Shown: piece after piece, positions 1 through 8,002 of the stretch
Layout: every line of letters begins with the position of its first letter
How positions within the stretch are numbered: the stretch's first letter is position 1
NCBI RefSeq assembly: GCF_003112555.1
Contig: NZ_BEWB01000009.1
Span: 248,001-312,000 of the forward strand
Direction: 5' to 3'
Length of the DNA: 64,000 nt
Source of the DNA: Streptomyces coelicoflavus
GTDB taxonomy: Bacteria; Actinomycetota; Actinomycetes; Streptomycetales; Streptomycetaceae
Notes under the pieces: generated by a model
The model's input: the letters and a program-made list of their open reading frames with translations, nothing else
The model's database searches: none
Told to the model about the DNA's origin: nothing
Position numbers and translations under genes: made by a program

Positions 1-2
1 TC

Positions 3-686
3 GCCATGATCCATGCCGTGCCGGCCGCGCACCGCACCGCCGAAGAGGCGTTCGCGCGGGAGTTCCCGCAGGCCACGGTCTGGAACGTGCTGGACGACCG
101 CCTCCTGGACGACGCCCGCGGCGCCGGCGGACTCACCGGCGCGCTGCGCCAGCGCATGCTCCGCCTGATCGGCCACGTGATGGACGGCGGCGCGCGGGCC
201 CTGCTGCTGACCTGCTCCTCCTACGGGGAGGTCGTGGACACCGCCCGCGCCCTGTGGGACGTACCCGTGCTGAAGTCCGACGAGGCCATGTTCAAGGCCG
301 CCCTGGGCGGGCCCTACCGGCGTATCGCCGTGGTCGCCTCCACCCCGCCCGCCGTACCGGCCGCCGTCGCCCAGCTCGAGGCGCTCGTCCCGGCGGTCCG
401 CCCGGACCGCCCCCTCGACATCGTGACCGCCCTGAGCGAGGAGGCCGCCGCGGCCGACGACGCAGAGGCCGCCGCCCGTCACTTGGCCGACACCCTGCAC
501 GCCGCAGACGGTGCCGACGTCGATGCGGTCCTGCTGGCGCAGTACTCGCTCAGCCCCGCCCGCGAAGCCCTGGCCGGCCTGTTGGGTGTGCCGGTACTGG
601 ACGGTGCGGGCGCCGCCGCACGTGAACTTCGCGTCCTGCTCACACCCGACGGCCCCCCGGTCCCGGCCGCGGCGGTCGCCTCGTGA
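3..686 (+). CDS. Asp/Glu (hydantoin) racemase-superfamily protein, 5' end cut by window
   Basis: The reading frame is open to the left edge. The first visible ATG (position 6) falls on the first beta strand (MIHAVPAAH), where relatives already have a few residues, so the true start is probably just outside the window. The first active-site cysteine region is seen as LLLTCSSYGE. The second cysteine, expected late in the protein in a VLGCT-like strand, reads VLLAQYSLSP and has no Cys. A two-base racemase mechanism is therefore doubtful; an isomerase or other lyase-like role on an acid sugar is possible. It is the first visible gene of the tetronate-type operon, and its TGA overlaps the next start (GTGA). 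Family assignment is fair; the substrate is unknown. Confidence 0.7.
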   Translation, partial: AMIHAVPAAHRTAEEAFAREFPQATVWNVLDDRLLDDARGAGGLTGALRQRMLRLIGHVMDGGARALLLTCSSYGEVVDTARALWDVPVLKSDEAMFKAALGGPYRRIAVVASTPPAVPAAVAQLEALVPAVRPDRPLDIVTALSEEAAAADDAEAAARHLADTLHAADGADVDAVLLAQYSLSPAREALAGLLGVPVLDGAGAAARELRVLLTPDGPPVPAAAVAS

Positions 687-1519
687 CCGCGCGCCCGCCC
701 TGGCCGCTGGCCTACACCGTCTCCGGTGACGACTGCTCCGCGCCGATGCCGCTCGGCTTCGCCGCACCGCTCACCGAGGCCGTCCGTCGACTGGCCGAGC
801 TGGGCTACGACGGGGTGGAGGTGCAGGTCCGCGACACCGGCGCGCACGCCGCGGAGGCACTGACCCGAACCGTGGAAGCCGCCGGCCTGCGGGTACTGGG
901 CATCGGCACCGGGCCCGTCGCCGCACAGGACGGGCTGACGCTGACCGATCCGTCGCCCGACGTACGCCGTCACGCCCTGGGCCGCCTGCTGGGCGCAGCC
1001 CGTCTCGCCGGCGAGCTGGGTGTACCGGTCACCCTCGGGCAGACCCGCGGCACCTTCCTGCCGGGGCTGGAGGACATGCAACGCCTCTGGGCCGAACGCG
1101 CCGTGCACCGACTGGCCGGGGAGGCGGCCGACCACGGCAGCCGGCTCCTGCTGGAACCGCAGTCGCGGGCCGGCACCTCGCTGTGGCACACCCCCGCCGA
1201 AGCGCTCGCCTTCATCGACTCGCTCGACGCTCCCGCCGGACTGGTACTGGACACCCACCACCTCGACGCCGAGGGCGTGGACCTGGTCCCGGCCGTCACC
1301 GAACACGCCGCCGTCACCGGCTGCCTGCAACTCGCCGCGCGCTCCGCCCGAGGCCCACTGACCATCGGTGATCCCCGGCTCCCCGCCCTGTTCAGCGCGT
1401 TGCGCGAGGGCGGCTTCACCGGCTGGCTGACGCTGGAACACACCCAGGACGGCGACAGCCCGAAGGCCGCCGCCCGCTCGTGGACCGCGCTCACCGACGC
1501 CGCGGTCGTCCTGCCCTGA
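683..1519 (+). CDS. Sugar phosphate isomerase/epimerase-type TIM-barrel protein
   Basis: A 278-residue protein of the xylose isomerase-like (AP endonuclease family 2) TIM-barrel superfamily. Likely metal ligands are the Glu in LLLEPQ, the Asp in LVLDTHH, the Gln in GCLQLA and the Glu in LTLEHT near the C-terminus. The GTG start overlaps the upstream stop as GTGA, which indicates translational coupling. In known tetronate pathways an OtnI-type isomerase of this fold converts 2-oxo-tetronate to 3-oxo-tetronate ahead of OtnK and OtnC. That role fits the neighbours but is inferred from context, since many isomerases and epimerases share the fold. Confidence 0.75.
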   Translation: MTARPPWPLAYTVSGDDCSAPMPLGFAAPLTEAVRRLAELGYDGVEVQVRDTGAHAAEALTRTVEAAGLRVLGIGTGPVAAQDGLTLTDPSPDVRRHALGRLLGAARLAGELGVPVTLGQTRGTFLPGLEDMQRLWAERAVHRLAGEAADHGSRLLLEPQSRAGTSLWHTPAEALAFIDSLDAPAGLVLDTHHLDAEGVDLVPAVTEHAAVTGCLQLAARSARGPLTIGDPRLPALFSALREGGFTGWLTLEHTQDGDSPKAAARSWTALTDAAVVLP

Positions 1520-1563
1520 CCCGCCCCACTCCCCACCCACTTGTTCTGAGAGGAACCCGCCCC

Positions 1564-2643
1564 ATGAGCAGCACGACCTACCGCCTCGGCGTCCTCGAGG
1601 GCGACGGCATCGGCCCCGAGATCGTCCCGTCCTCCGTCGAGATCGCCACCGCGGCCTCCGAAGCCGCCGGGGTCCACATCGACTGGGTGACCCTGCCCCT
1701 CGGCGCCTCGGCCATCGAGAGCCACGGCACCCCCGTCCCCGAGGAGACCAAGGACGCCCTCGCCGGACTGGACGGCTGGTACCTCGGCCCGCACGACTCC
1801 GTCAGCTACCCCGAGCCGCACAAGTCGGCGCTCAACCCCTCGGGCACCCTGCGCAAGCACTTCCAGCTCTTCGCCAACATCCGCCCCGCCAAGTCCTTCC
1901 CGGGCGCCAAGTCCGTCTGCGACAACGCCGACCTGGTCATCGTCCGCGAGAACACCGAGGGCTTCTACGCCGACCGCAACACCTTCGCCGGCACCGGCGA
2001 GTTCATGCCCACCGCGGACACCGCGATCATGCTGGGCATCATCACCCGCGAGGCCACCGAGCGCGTCGCCCGCGTCGCCTTCGACCTGGCCCGCTCGCGC
2101 CGCAAGAAGCTCACCATCGTCCACAAGGCCAACGTCCTCAAGCTCACCACCGGCCTGTTCCGCACGGTGTGCCAGGAGGTCGCCAAGGACTACCCGGACG
2201 TCGCCGTGGACGACTTCCACATCGACGCCATGACCGTCCACCTGGTGCGCCGGGCCCAGGACTTCGACGTCATCGTCACCGAGAACATGTTCGGCGACAT
2301 CCTCTCCGACCTGGCCGGCGAGATCTCGGGCTCCCTGGGCACCGCGCCCTCGATCAACTCCTCCGCCACCACCGCCATGGCCCAGGCCTCCCACGGCTCC
2401 GCCCCCGACATCGCCGGGCAGAACGCCGCCAACCCGGTCGCCATGATCCTCTCCGGCGCCATGCTCTTCGAGTGGCTCGCCGCCAAGCACGGCGACGAGA
2501 AGCTCGCCACCGTCGCCCGGACCATCGAGAAGGGCGTGGCCGACGCGATCGCCGCCGGCACCTCCACCCGCGACCTCGGCGGCTCCGCCTCCACCACCGA
2601 GTTCACCGCCGCCGTCATCAAGGCCATCGGCGCCGGCCGGTAG
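1564..2643 (+). CDS. Isocitrate/isopropylmalate dehydrogenase-family oxidoreductase
   Basis: A 359-residue NAD(P)-dependent beta-decarboxylating dehydrogenase. Visible family signatures are LEGDGIGPEI at the N-terminus, VIVRENTEGFYA for the substrate and metal region, the Lys in IVHKANVLK, and ENMFGDILSDLAGE with the metal-binding Asp residues. HGSAPDIAGQ belongs to the cofactor end. The ATG at 1564 follows AGAGGA. The family acts on (2R,3S)-malate-type substrates; beside OtnK and OtnC it probably oxidises a tetronate or tartrate-like acid rather than isopropylmalate. LeuB is unlikely because no leucine genes are nearby. Family call is strong, substrate inferred. Confidence 0.85.
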   Translation: MSSTTYRLGVLEGDGIGPEIVPSSVEIATAASEAAGVHIDWVTLPLGASAIESHGTPVPEETKDALAGLDGWYLGPHDSVSYPEPHKSALNPSGTLRKHFQLFANIRPAKSFPGAKSVCDNADLVIVRENTEGFYADRNTFAGTGEFMPTADTAIMLGIITREATERVARVAFDLARSRRKKLTIVHKANVLKLTTGLFRTVCQEVAKDYPDVAVDDFHIDAMTVHLVRRAQDFDVIVTENMFGDILSDLAGEISGSLGTAPSINSSATTAMAQASHGSAPDIAGQNAANPVAMILSGAMLFEWLAAKHGDEKLATVARTIEKGVADAIAAGTSTRDLGGSASTTEFTAAVIKAIGAGR

Positions 2644-2655
2644 CAGCGCCCCCGA

Positions 2656-2722
2656 ACGCCCGGGGCGGGCGGGTCCCCACGTCCCCCGGACGCCCGGGGC
2701 GGGCGGGTTCCCACGTCCCCCG
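2656..2722. repeat. 33-bp tandem duplication between dehydrogenase and otnK
   Basis: Two 33-bp copies, 2656-2688 and 2690-2722, differ at one base and are separated by one base (period 34). Each contains CGCCCGGGGCGGGCGGG followed by CCACGTCCCCCG. They fill most of the gap after the dehydrogenase stop. The copies are CG-rich and could form weak structures, but there is no clear terminator. This looks like a recent slippage or unequal-crossover duplication. Confidence 0.85.
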
Positions 2723-2777
2723 CCCGCCCCGGACCGCACGAGCCGCACGACGCACAGCCCGAGGAGAGACTCCGACC

Positions 2778-4040
2778 ATGTCCCTGCGCATCGGCTGCAT
2801 AGCCGACGACTTCACCGGCGGCACCGACGTCGCCGCCGCCTTCCGGCGGGCCGGCCTGCGCACCGCCCTGGTCTTCGGTGCCCCGGACGGCACCACCGCG
2901 CTGCCGGCGGACTGCGACGCTGCCGTCATCGCCCTCAAGTCCCGCTCCACGCCCGCCGACGAGGCCGTCGCCGACTCCCTCACCGCTCAGCGCTGGCTGT
3001 GGACCAAGGGCGCGGCGCAGGTGTACTTCAAATACTGCTCCACCTTCGATTCCACCCCTCAGGGCAACATCGGCCCGGTCACCGACGCCCTCCTGGACGC
3101 CGCCGGCGCCGGCGTCACCCTGCACTGCCCGGCCTCTCCGCCCAACGGTCGGACGGTCTACCAGGGTCACCTGTTCGTGCAGGACCAGTTGCTGTCCGAC
3201 TCGCCGCTGCGCCACCACCCGCTCAACCCGATGACGGACTCCGCCCTGGTGCGACTGCTGGCCGCACAGACCCGCCACCGGGTCGGCCTGATCGACTGGG
3301 CCACCGTGCGCCGCGGCGTCGAGGCGGTGCGCGCCGCGGTCGTACGACACCAGCAGGCCGGTGTCCGGCACATCGTGGCCGACGCCCTCACCGACGACGA
3401 CCTGGCCGTACTCGGTTCCGCCACGCTCGAACTCCCGGTGGTCGCCGGCGCCGCGGGGCTCGCCGAAGGACTCGGGCACGCATACCCGGCCACCGGACCG
3501 GCCGCCGCCGAACCGAAGCCGCCCGAGGGACGGGCCGCGGTTCTGGCCGGCAGTTGCTCGGCCCGCACCCTGGAGCAGATCGCGCAGTTCTACGCCGCCG
3601 GTCTGCCCTCCCTCCACCTCGACGTCCTCGCCGCCGCCACCGGCCGCGACGTCACCGGCGAGGCCCTGGCCTGGTACGCGCAGCAGGACCCGGACCTGCC
3701 CGTCCTCGTCTACGCCTCCGCCTCCCCCGAGGAACTGGCCGCCGTCCAGGCCCAGCTCGGCGTCGCCGAGGCCGCCGCGCAGGTCGAGGAACTCCTCGGT
3801 ACGCTCGCGTCCCACCTCGTCGAGCGTGGCGTACGCCGGCTCCTCGTCGCCGGCGGGGAAACCTCGGGCGCAGTCACCACCGCCCTCGGCGTCCGTGCCG
3901 TCCTGGTCGGCGAGGAAGCCGATCCCGGCGTGCCCTGGACGTACGCCTCCACCACCAACGGCGACCTGGCGCTCATGCTGAAGTCCGGCAACTTCGGCGC
4001 CCCCGATCTGTTCACCCGTGCCCTCGCGGAGGCCAAGTGA
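2778..4040 (+). CDS. otnK: Four-carbon acid sugar kinase (OtnK/DUF1537 type)
   Basis: A 420-residue protein opening with CIADDFTGGTDVAAAFRRAG, the signature of the DUF1537 acid-sugar kinase family. The N-terminal half (about residues 1-240) matches the substrate domain and the C-terminal half, with LVAGGETSGAV, the nucleotide-binding domain. In the characterised pathway OtnK phosphorylates 3-oxo-tetronate to its 4-phosphate using ATP. The ATG at 2778 follows GAGGAGAG. The stop overlaps the next start (GTGA), and the next gene is an OtnC-like aldolase, the usual partner. DtnK or LtnK variants (threonate kinases) cannot be excluded from sequence alone. Confidence 0.88.
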   Translation: MSLRIGCIADDFTGGTDVAAAFRRAGLRTALVFGAPDGTTALPADCDAAVIALKSRSTPADEAVADSLTAQRWLWTKGAAQVYFKYCSTFDSTPQGNIGPVTDALLDAAGAGVTLHCPASPPNGRTVYQGHLFVQDQLLSDSPLRHHPLNPMTDSALVRLLAAQTRHRVGLIDWATVRRGVEAVRAAVVRHQQAGVRHIVADALTDDDLAVLGSATLELPVVAGAAGLAEGLGHAYPATGPAAAEPKPPEGRAAVLAGSCSARTLEQIAQFYAAGLPSLHLDVLAAATGRDVTGEALAWYAQQDPDLPVLVYASASPEELAAVQAQLGVAEAAAQVEELLGTLASHLVERGVRRLLVAGGETSGAVTTALGVRAVLVGEEADPGVPWTYASTTNGDLALMLKSGNFGAPDLFTRALAEAK

Positions 4041-4681
4041 CCGCCTACGCGGACGAGTCGGCGGCCCGTCTGCTCATCGTCCGGACCGCCCGATCGCTCT
4101 TCACCCGCGGTCTGACGCACGGCTCGACCGGCAACCTGTCCGTCCGCCTCACCGACGGCAGCCTGCTCCTCACCCCCACCGGGTCCAGCCTCGGCACCGT
4201 TCAGGAGGCCGACCTGTCGCGCACCGACCTCCACGGAAAGCACCTCGACGGCCCCCGGCCGACCAAGGAGGCGTTCCTGCACGCCGCCTTCTACCGCGCA
4301 CGCCCCGGCGCCCACGCGGTCGTCCATCTGCACTCCACCCACGCCGCCGCCGTCTCCTGCCTCGCCAGCGTGGACCCCGCCGACGTGCTGCCCCCGCTCA
4401 CCGCCTACTACGCCATGCGCGTCGGCGCCCTTCCCCTGCTCCCCTACCACGCCCCCGGCGACGGGAGTCTGGAGCCGCTCGCCGAGCGGACGGCCCGCAC
4501 CCACCGTGCCGTCCTCCTCGCCAACCACGGGCCCGTCGTCGCCGGCGCATCCATGGAGCAAGCCGCCGACGCCATCGAGGAACTGGAGGAGACCGCCAAG
4601 CTGCACCTCCTCCTGCGAGGACACGGCACCCGCCCCCTCACCCCCGAGCAGGCTGCCGCACTCGCGCCCACATCCCCCTGA
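4037..4681 (+). CDS. otnC: Class II aldolase/adducin-family protein, OtnC-type decarboxylase
   Basis: A 214-residue class II aldolase fold protein. Visible elements are the phosphate/substrate loop HGSTGNLSVR, the acidic residue in TKEAFLHAAFY, the zinc pair in VVHLHSTHAA and the later zinc His in LANHGPVVAG. The GTG start lies inside the kinase stop (GTGA), so the two are coupled. In the known pathway OtnC decarboxylates 3-oxo-tetronate 4-phosphate to dihydroxyacetone phosphate. The OtnK-OtnC order supports this over a fuculose- or ribulose-phosphate aldolase role. Confidence 0.85.
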   Translation: MTAYADESAARLLIVRTARSLFTRGLTHGSTGNLSVRLTDGSLLLTPTGSSLGTVQEADLSRTDLHGKHLDGPRPTKEAFLHAAFYRARPGAHAVVHLHSTHAAAVSCLASVDPADVLPPLTAYYAMRVGALPLLPYHAPGDGSLEPLAERTARTHRAVLLANHGPVVAGASMEQAADAIEELEETAKLHLLLRGHGTRPLTPEQAAALAPTSP

Positions 4682-4730
4682 CGGCCGGATGAGAAGCGGG
4701 TGCGGCAGCCCCCGATGAAGGAGCACCACC

Positions 4731-5228
4731 ATGCCTGAGACACTCACTCCCGTCCCCACTGCTGACCTCGTCGACCAGTACGGCACCGACCTGCGCGTCT
4801 GCGACCTGCAGTTCCGCCAGTACGGCGCCAACCGGAGCTTCGCCGGTCCGGTCCGCACCGTCTCGTGCCACGAGGACAACGGCCTCCTGCGCGACCTGCT
4901 GCGCACCCCCGGCGACGGCGCCGTCCTCGTCGTCGACGGCGGCAGCTCCCTGCGCACCGCCCTGGTCGGCGACCTCATCGCCGGCGCCGCCCAGGACAAC
5001 GGCTGGGCCGGCCTCGTCCTGCACGGCGCCGTCCGCGACAGTGCCGCGCTCGCCGGACTCCGCCTCGGCATCAAGGCGCTGGGCACCGTCCCGCGCAAGA
5101 GCGCCAAGGACGCCGCGGGAGCCGTTGACGTACCCGTCACCTTCGGCGACGTCACCTTCCGCCCCGGCGACATCCTGCACGCCGACGACGACGGCATCGC
5201 CCTGCTGCCCGAAGGCACGGTGAGCTGA
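4731..5228 (+). CDS. RraA-family protein (RNase E inhibitor RraA or oxo-acid aldolase)
   Basis: A 165-residue protein with the RraA layout: TADLVDQYGTDLRVCDLQF at the N-terminus, VLVVDGGSSLRTALVGD, the ligand loop GWAGLVLHGAVRDSAAL, and DILHADDDGIALLP at the C-terminus. The Arg-Asp pair of HGAVRDSA is the metal and substrate site in the 4-hydroxy-4-methyl-2-oxoglutarate aldolase relatives. The ATG at 4731 has AAGGAG eight bases upstream. In E. coli RraA inhibits RNase E; in a catabolic operon an aldolase or decarboxylase activity on an oxo-acid is as likely. The length matches the regulatory RraA group. Confidence 0.8.
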   Translation: MPETLTPVPTADLVDQYGTDLRVCDLQFRQYGANRSFAGPVRTVSCHEDNGLLRDLLRTPGDGAVLVVDGGSSLRTALVGDLIAGAAQDNGWAGLVLHGAVRDSAALAGLRLGIKALGTVPRKSAKDAAGAVDVPVTFGDVTFRPGDILHADDDGIALLPEGTVS

Positions 5229-5231
5229 CCG

Positions 5232-6329
5232 GTGCTTCTGAGAACCTTCGGCTGGTCGTTCGCGGTCACCGCGCTCGGCCTGGTCGCGGCGATCTTCTAC
5301 GGGGGGTGGACCGCCTTCGGCATCGTCGCGATCCTCTCGATCATGGAGATCTCGCTGTCCTTCGACAACGCGGTGGTCAACGCCGGGATCCTGAAGAAGA
5401 TGAATGCCTTCTGGCAGAAGATCTTCCTCACCATCGGCATCCTCATCGCCGTGTTCGGCATGCGCCTGGTGTTCCCGGTCGTGATCGTGGCGATCAGCGC
5501 CCAGCTCGGACCCATCGAGGCCGTCGACCTCGCGCTCACCGACAAGGACCGCTACCAGGAGCTGGTGACGGACGCCCATCCGTCGATCGCCGCGTTCGGT
5601 GGCATGTTCCTCCTGATGATCTTCCTCGACTTCATCTTCGAGGACCGCGACATCAAGTGGCTGGCCTGGCTGGAGCGTCCGCTGGCCAAGCTCGGCAAGG
5701 TCGACATGCTGTCGGTCTGCATCGCCCTGATCGTGCTGCTGGTCTCCGCCATCACCTTCGGCGCCCACGCCCACCAGCACGGCGGCGCCCATGTCGACAA
5801 GGCCGAGACCGTGTTGCTCGCGGGCATCGCGGGCCTGATCACCTACATGATCGTCGGCGGTCTCTCCGGCTACTTCGAGGACAAACTCGAAGAGGAGGAG
5901 GAACGCGAGCACGAGGAGGAGGAGCGGGCCGCGCGCACCGGCAAGCCCAAGTCGGCCGTCGCGCTGGCGGGCAAGGCCGCGTTCTTCATGTTCCTCTACC
6001 TGGAGGTCCTGGACGCGTCGTTCTCCTTCGACGGCGTCATCGGCGCCTTCGCCATCACCAACGACATCGTCCTGATGGCCCTCGGCCTCGGCATCGGCGC
6101 CATGTACGTCCGGTCCCTGACCGTCTACCTGGTCCGCCAGGGCACCCTCGACGACTACGTCTACCTGGAGCACGGCGCCCACTACGCCATCGGCGCGCTC
6201 GCCGTGATCCTGCTGGTCACCATCCAGTACGAGATCCACGAGATCATCACCGGCCTCGTCGGCGTCACCCTCATCGCCTGGTCCTTCTTCTCCTCCGTGC
6301 GCCGCAACCGCGCACTGGCCGCCGGATGA
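5232..6329 (+). CDS. DUF475/TerC-like integral membrane protein
   Basis: A 365-residue multi-pass membrane protein with about eight to nine hydrophobic segments. Two similar motifs, EISLSFDNAVVNAGIL near residue 40 and EVLDASFSFDGVIGAFAI near residue 260, place acidic residues in membranes as in the TerC/DUF475 group linked to metal ion transport or tellurite-type stress genes. A very acidic loop (LEEEEEREHEEEE) lies near residue 220. The GTG start is three bases after the RraA stop, so it may be co-transcribed, but no functional link to acid-sugar breakdown is evident. Confidence 0.82.
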   Translation: MLLRTFGWSFAVTALGLVAAIFYGGWTAFGIVAILSIMEISLSFDNAVVNAGILKKMNAFWQKIFLTIGILIAVFGMRLVFPVVIVAISAQLGPIEAVDLALTDKDRYQELVTDAHPSIAAFGGMFLLMIFLDFIFEDRDIKWLAWLERPLAKLGKVDMLSVCIALIVLLVSAITFGAHAHQHGGAHVDKAETVLLAGIAGLITYMIVGGLSGYFEDKLEEEEEREHEEEERAARTGKPKSAVALAGKAAFFMFLYLEVLDASFSFDGVIGAFAITNDIVLMALGLGIGAMYVRSLTVYLVRQGTLDDYVYLEHGAHYAIGALAVILLVTIQYEIHEIITGLVGVTLIAWSFFSSVRRNRALAAG

Positions 6330-6338
6330 GGTGAGCCC

Positions 6339-6650
6339 TCACCCTCCCGGGTCGTCCGCATGCCACGGTGCGCCCGCGCGGACAGGGCGCGCACCGGCAG
6401 CGATCCGCAGTGCGTACACAGGCACATCGGCGGAGTTCGGCACAGGGCCGAGGTAGTCGTGGCCGGTCATGTGGCACCAGGCGGGCAGGTCGAGCGGGGC
6501 GGCGGGGTCGGTGGCGACGACGTGCACGACGGTGCCCGGTTGGGCGCCGTCGATGTCCTTGCGCAGGCGGAGCAGGAGTGTGACGCAGAGCAGGCCGGTG
6601 CCGTCGACGGTGAGGTCGGGGCCGGGGGTTTCGTGGTTGGTGGCGTTCAT
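6339..6650 (-). CDS. TusA/SirA-like sulfurtransferase-family protein
   Basis: A 103-residue protein resembling the TusA/SirA fold: beta strand LTVDGTGLLCVTLLLRLRKD, then PGTVVHVVATDPAA and DLPAWCHMTGHDYLG. In true TusA the cysteine sits in a CPxP motif. Here the Cys is kept (LLCVTL) but both prolines are missing, so the persulfide-transfer role is uncertain. A second Cys in AWCHM is typical of this family. Its ATG overlaps the stop of the upstream MFS gene (ATGA), so the two are translated together. Confidence 0.7.
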   Translation of the reverse strand: MNATNHETPGPDLTVDGTGLLCVTLLLRLRKDIDGAQPGTVVHVVATDPAAPLDLPAWCHMTGHDYLGPVPNSADVPVYALRIAAGARPVRAGAPWHADDPGG

Positions 6651-7906
6651 CGGCGGTGGGCGGTGGCGGCGACGGCGGGCAGCAGGGCGAGGGAGAGGGC
6701 TCCGCCGGTGAGGGCGAGGGCGGGGTAGCTGGTGGCGGCGACCATGATGCCGGAGGTGATGCCGCCGGTGGCGCCGGCGATGGCGATGGAGACGTCGACC
6801 AGGCCCTGGGTCTTGGCGCGGGTGGCGAGCGGGACGGTGTCGGTGATGATCGCGGTGCCGGAGACGAGGCCGAAGTTCCAGCCCAGCCCCAGCAGGGCCA
6901 GGGCGAGGGCGAGGAGTGCGACGGAGTCGCCGGGGGCTGCGGCGGCGAGGAGGCCGGCTGCCAGGAGGGTGGTGCCGGACGCCGCGGCGATCTTCATGCG
7001 GCCGTAGCGGTCGACGAGCCAGCCGGTGAGTGGGGAGGGCAGGTACATGGCGCCGATGTGGATGCCGATGACGAGGCCGGAGGCGGCGGTGGAGTGGCCG
7101 TGGTCGTGCATGTGGACCGGGGTCATCGTCATGATCGCGACCATGACGAGCTGGGTGAGGATCATGACGAGGGCGCCGAGGACGACGCCTCCGCGAGCGC
7201 CGGTGTCGGTGTCACCGCCGGCGGCCGGGTCGGTCGCGGCGTCGGCCTCCTTGGCCCGGGCGACGGTTCGGGCCAGTAGCAGCGGGTCGGGGCGCAGCCA
7301 GAGGGCGAGGACGAGGGCGGCCAGCGCGTAGGCGGCGCCGGAGATGACGAAGAGTCCGGCGAGCTGGGGGATGCCGAGGTGTTCGGCGAGGGTGCCTGCG
7401 GGGGCGGCGAGGTTGGGTCCGGCGACGCCGCCGAGGGTGGTGGCGACCAGGACGGTGGACACGGCGCGGGCGCGGTGGCCGGGCGGGGCCAGGTCGGCTC
7501 CGGCGTAGCGGGCCTGGAGGTTGGTGGCGGTGCCGGCGCCGTAGACGAACAGGGCGAGGAACAGCAGGACGGGGGTGTCCAGGACGGCGGCGACGATGAC
7601 GCCGGCGGAGCCGATGGCGCCGGTGAGGTAGCCGGTGGCGAGGCCGGGGCGGCGGCCGCGGGCCTGGGAGATACGGCCCACGGTGATGGCGGTGAGGGCG
7701 GAGCCGGCGGTGAACAGGGCGCTGGGCAGTCCGGCGAGGCTGGTGGTGCCGAGCATGTCCTGGGCGAGGAGGGCGCCGACGGTGACGCCGGCGGCGAGAC
7801 CCGCGCCGCTGAGGATCTGGGAGGCGACCAGGACGCGCAGGATCCGCCGCTGTGCTTGGGCGGGGTCGGATATGAGTCCCGGGGCGGTGGGTGCGGCGTT
7901 GGTCAT
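6647..7906 (-). CDS. MFS transporter
   Basis: A 419-residue major facilitator superfamily protein with about 12 hydrophobic segments. The conserved loop between TM2 and TM3 appears as GRISQARGRRPGLATG, and the second-half equivalent as GWLVDRYGRMKIAAASG. A histidine-rich loop, HMHDHGHS, lies near the start of the second half. The ATG at 7906 follows AGGAGAG. It probably exports a small molecule. The TusA-like gene overlaps its end, and oxidoreductase genes with a LysR regulator lie upstream, so it may belong to that regulon. The substrate cannot be read from sequence. Confidence 0.85.
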   Translation of the reverse strand: MTNAAPTAPGLISDPAQAQRRILRVLVASQILSGAGLAAGVTVGALLAQDMLGTTSLAGLPSALFTAGSALTAITVGRISQARGRRPGLATGYLTGAIGSAGVIVAAVLDTPVLLFLALFVYGAGTATNLQARYAGADLAPPGHRARAVSTVLVATTLGGVAGPNLAAPAGTLAEHLGIPQLAGLFVISGAAYALAALVLALWLRPDPLLLARTVARAKEADAATDPAAGGDTDTGARGGVVLGALVMILTQLVMVAIMTMTPVHMHDHGHSTAASGLVIGIHIGAMYLPSPLTGWLVDRYGRMKIAAASGTTLLAAGLLAAAAPGDSVALLALALALLGLGWNFGLVSGTAIITDTVPLATRAKTQGLVDVSIAIAGATGGITSGIMVAATSYPALALTGGALSLALLPAVAATAHRR

Positions 7907-8002
7907 CTCTCTCCTGGTGTGTGAGGAAGCCGGGCATTGCCGGGGAGCGCAAGGCTGGACGCGGTGAGTCGTACGGGTTCCGTGAGGCGTCCGAATGGTG
8001 GC

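Noticed and set aside
5232..6329. Tellurite-resistance operon member
   Set aside because: DUF475 relatives occur in ter clusters, but no terD- or terB-like gene is near; only the membrane-protein family can be supported.
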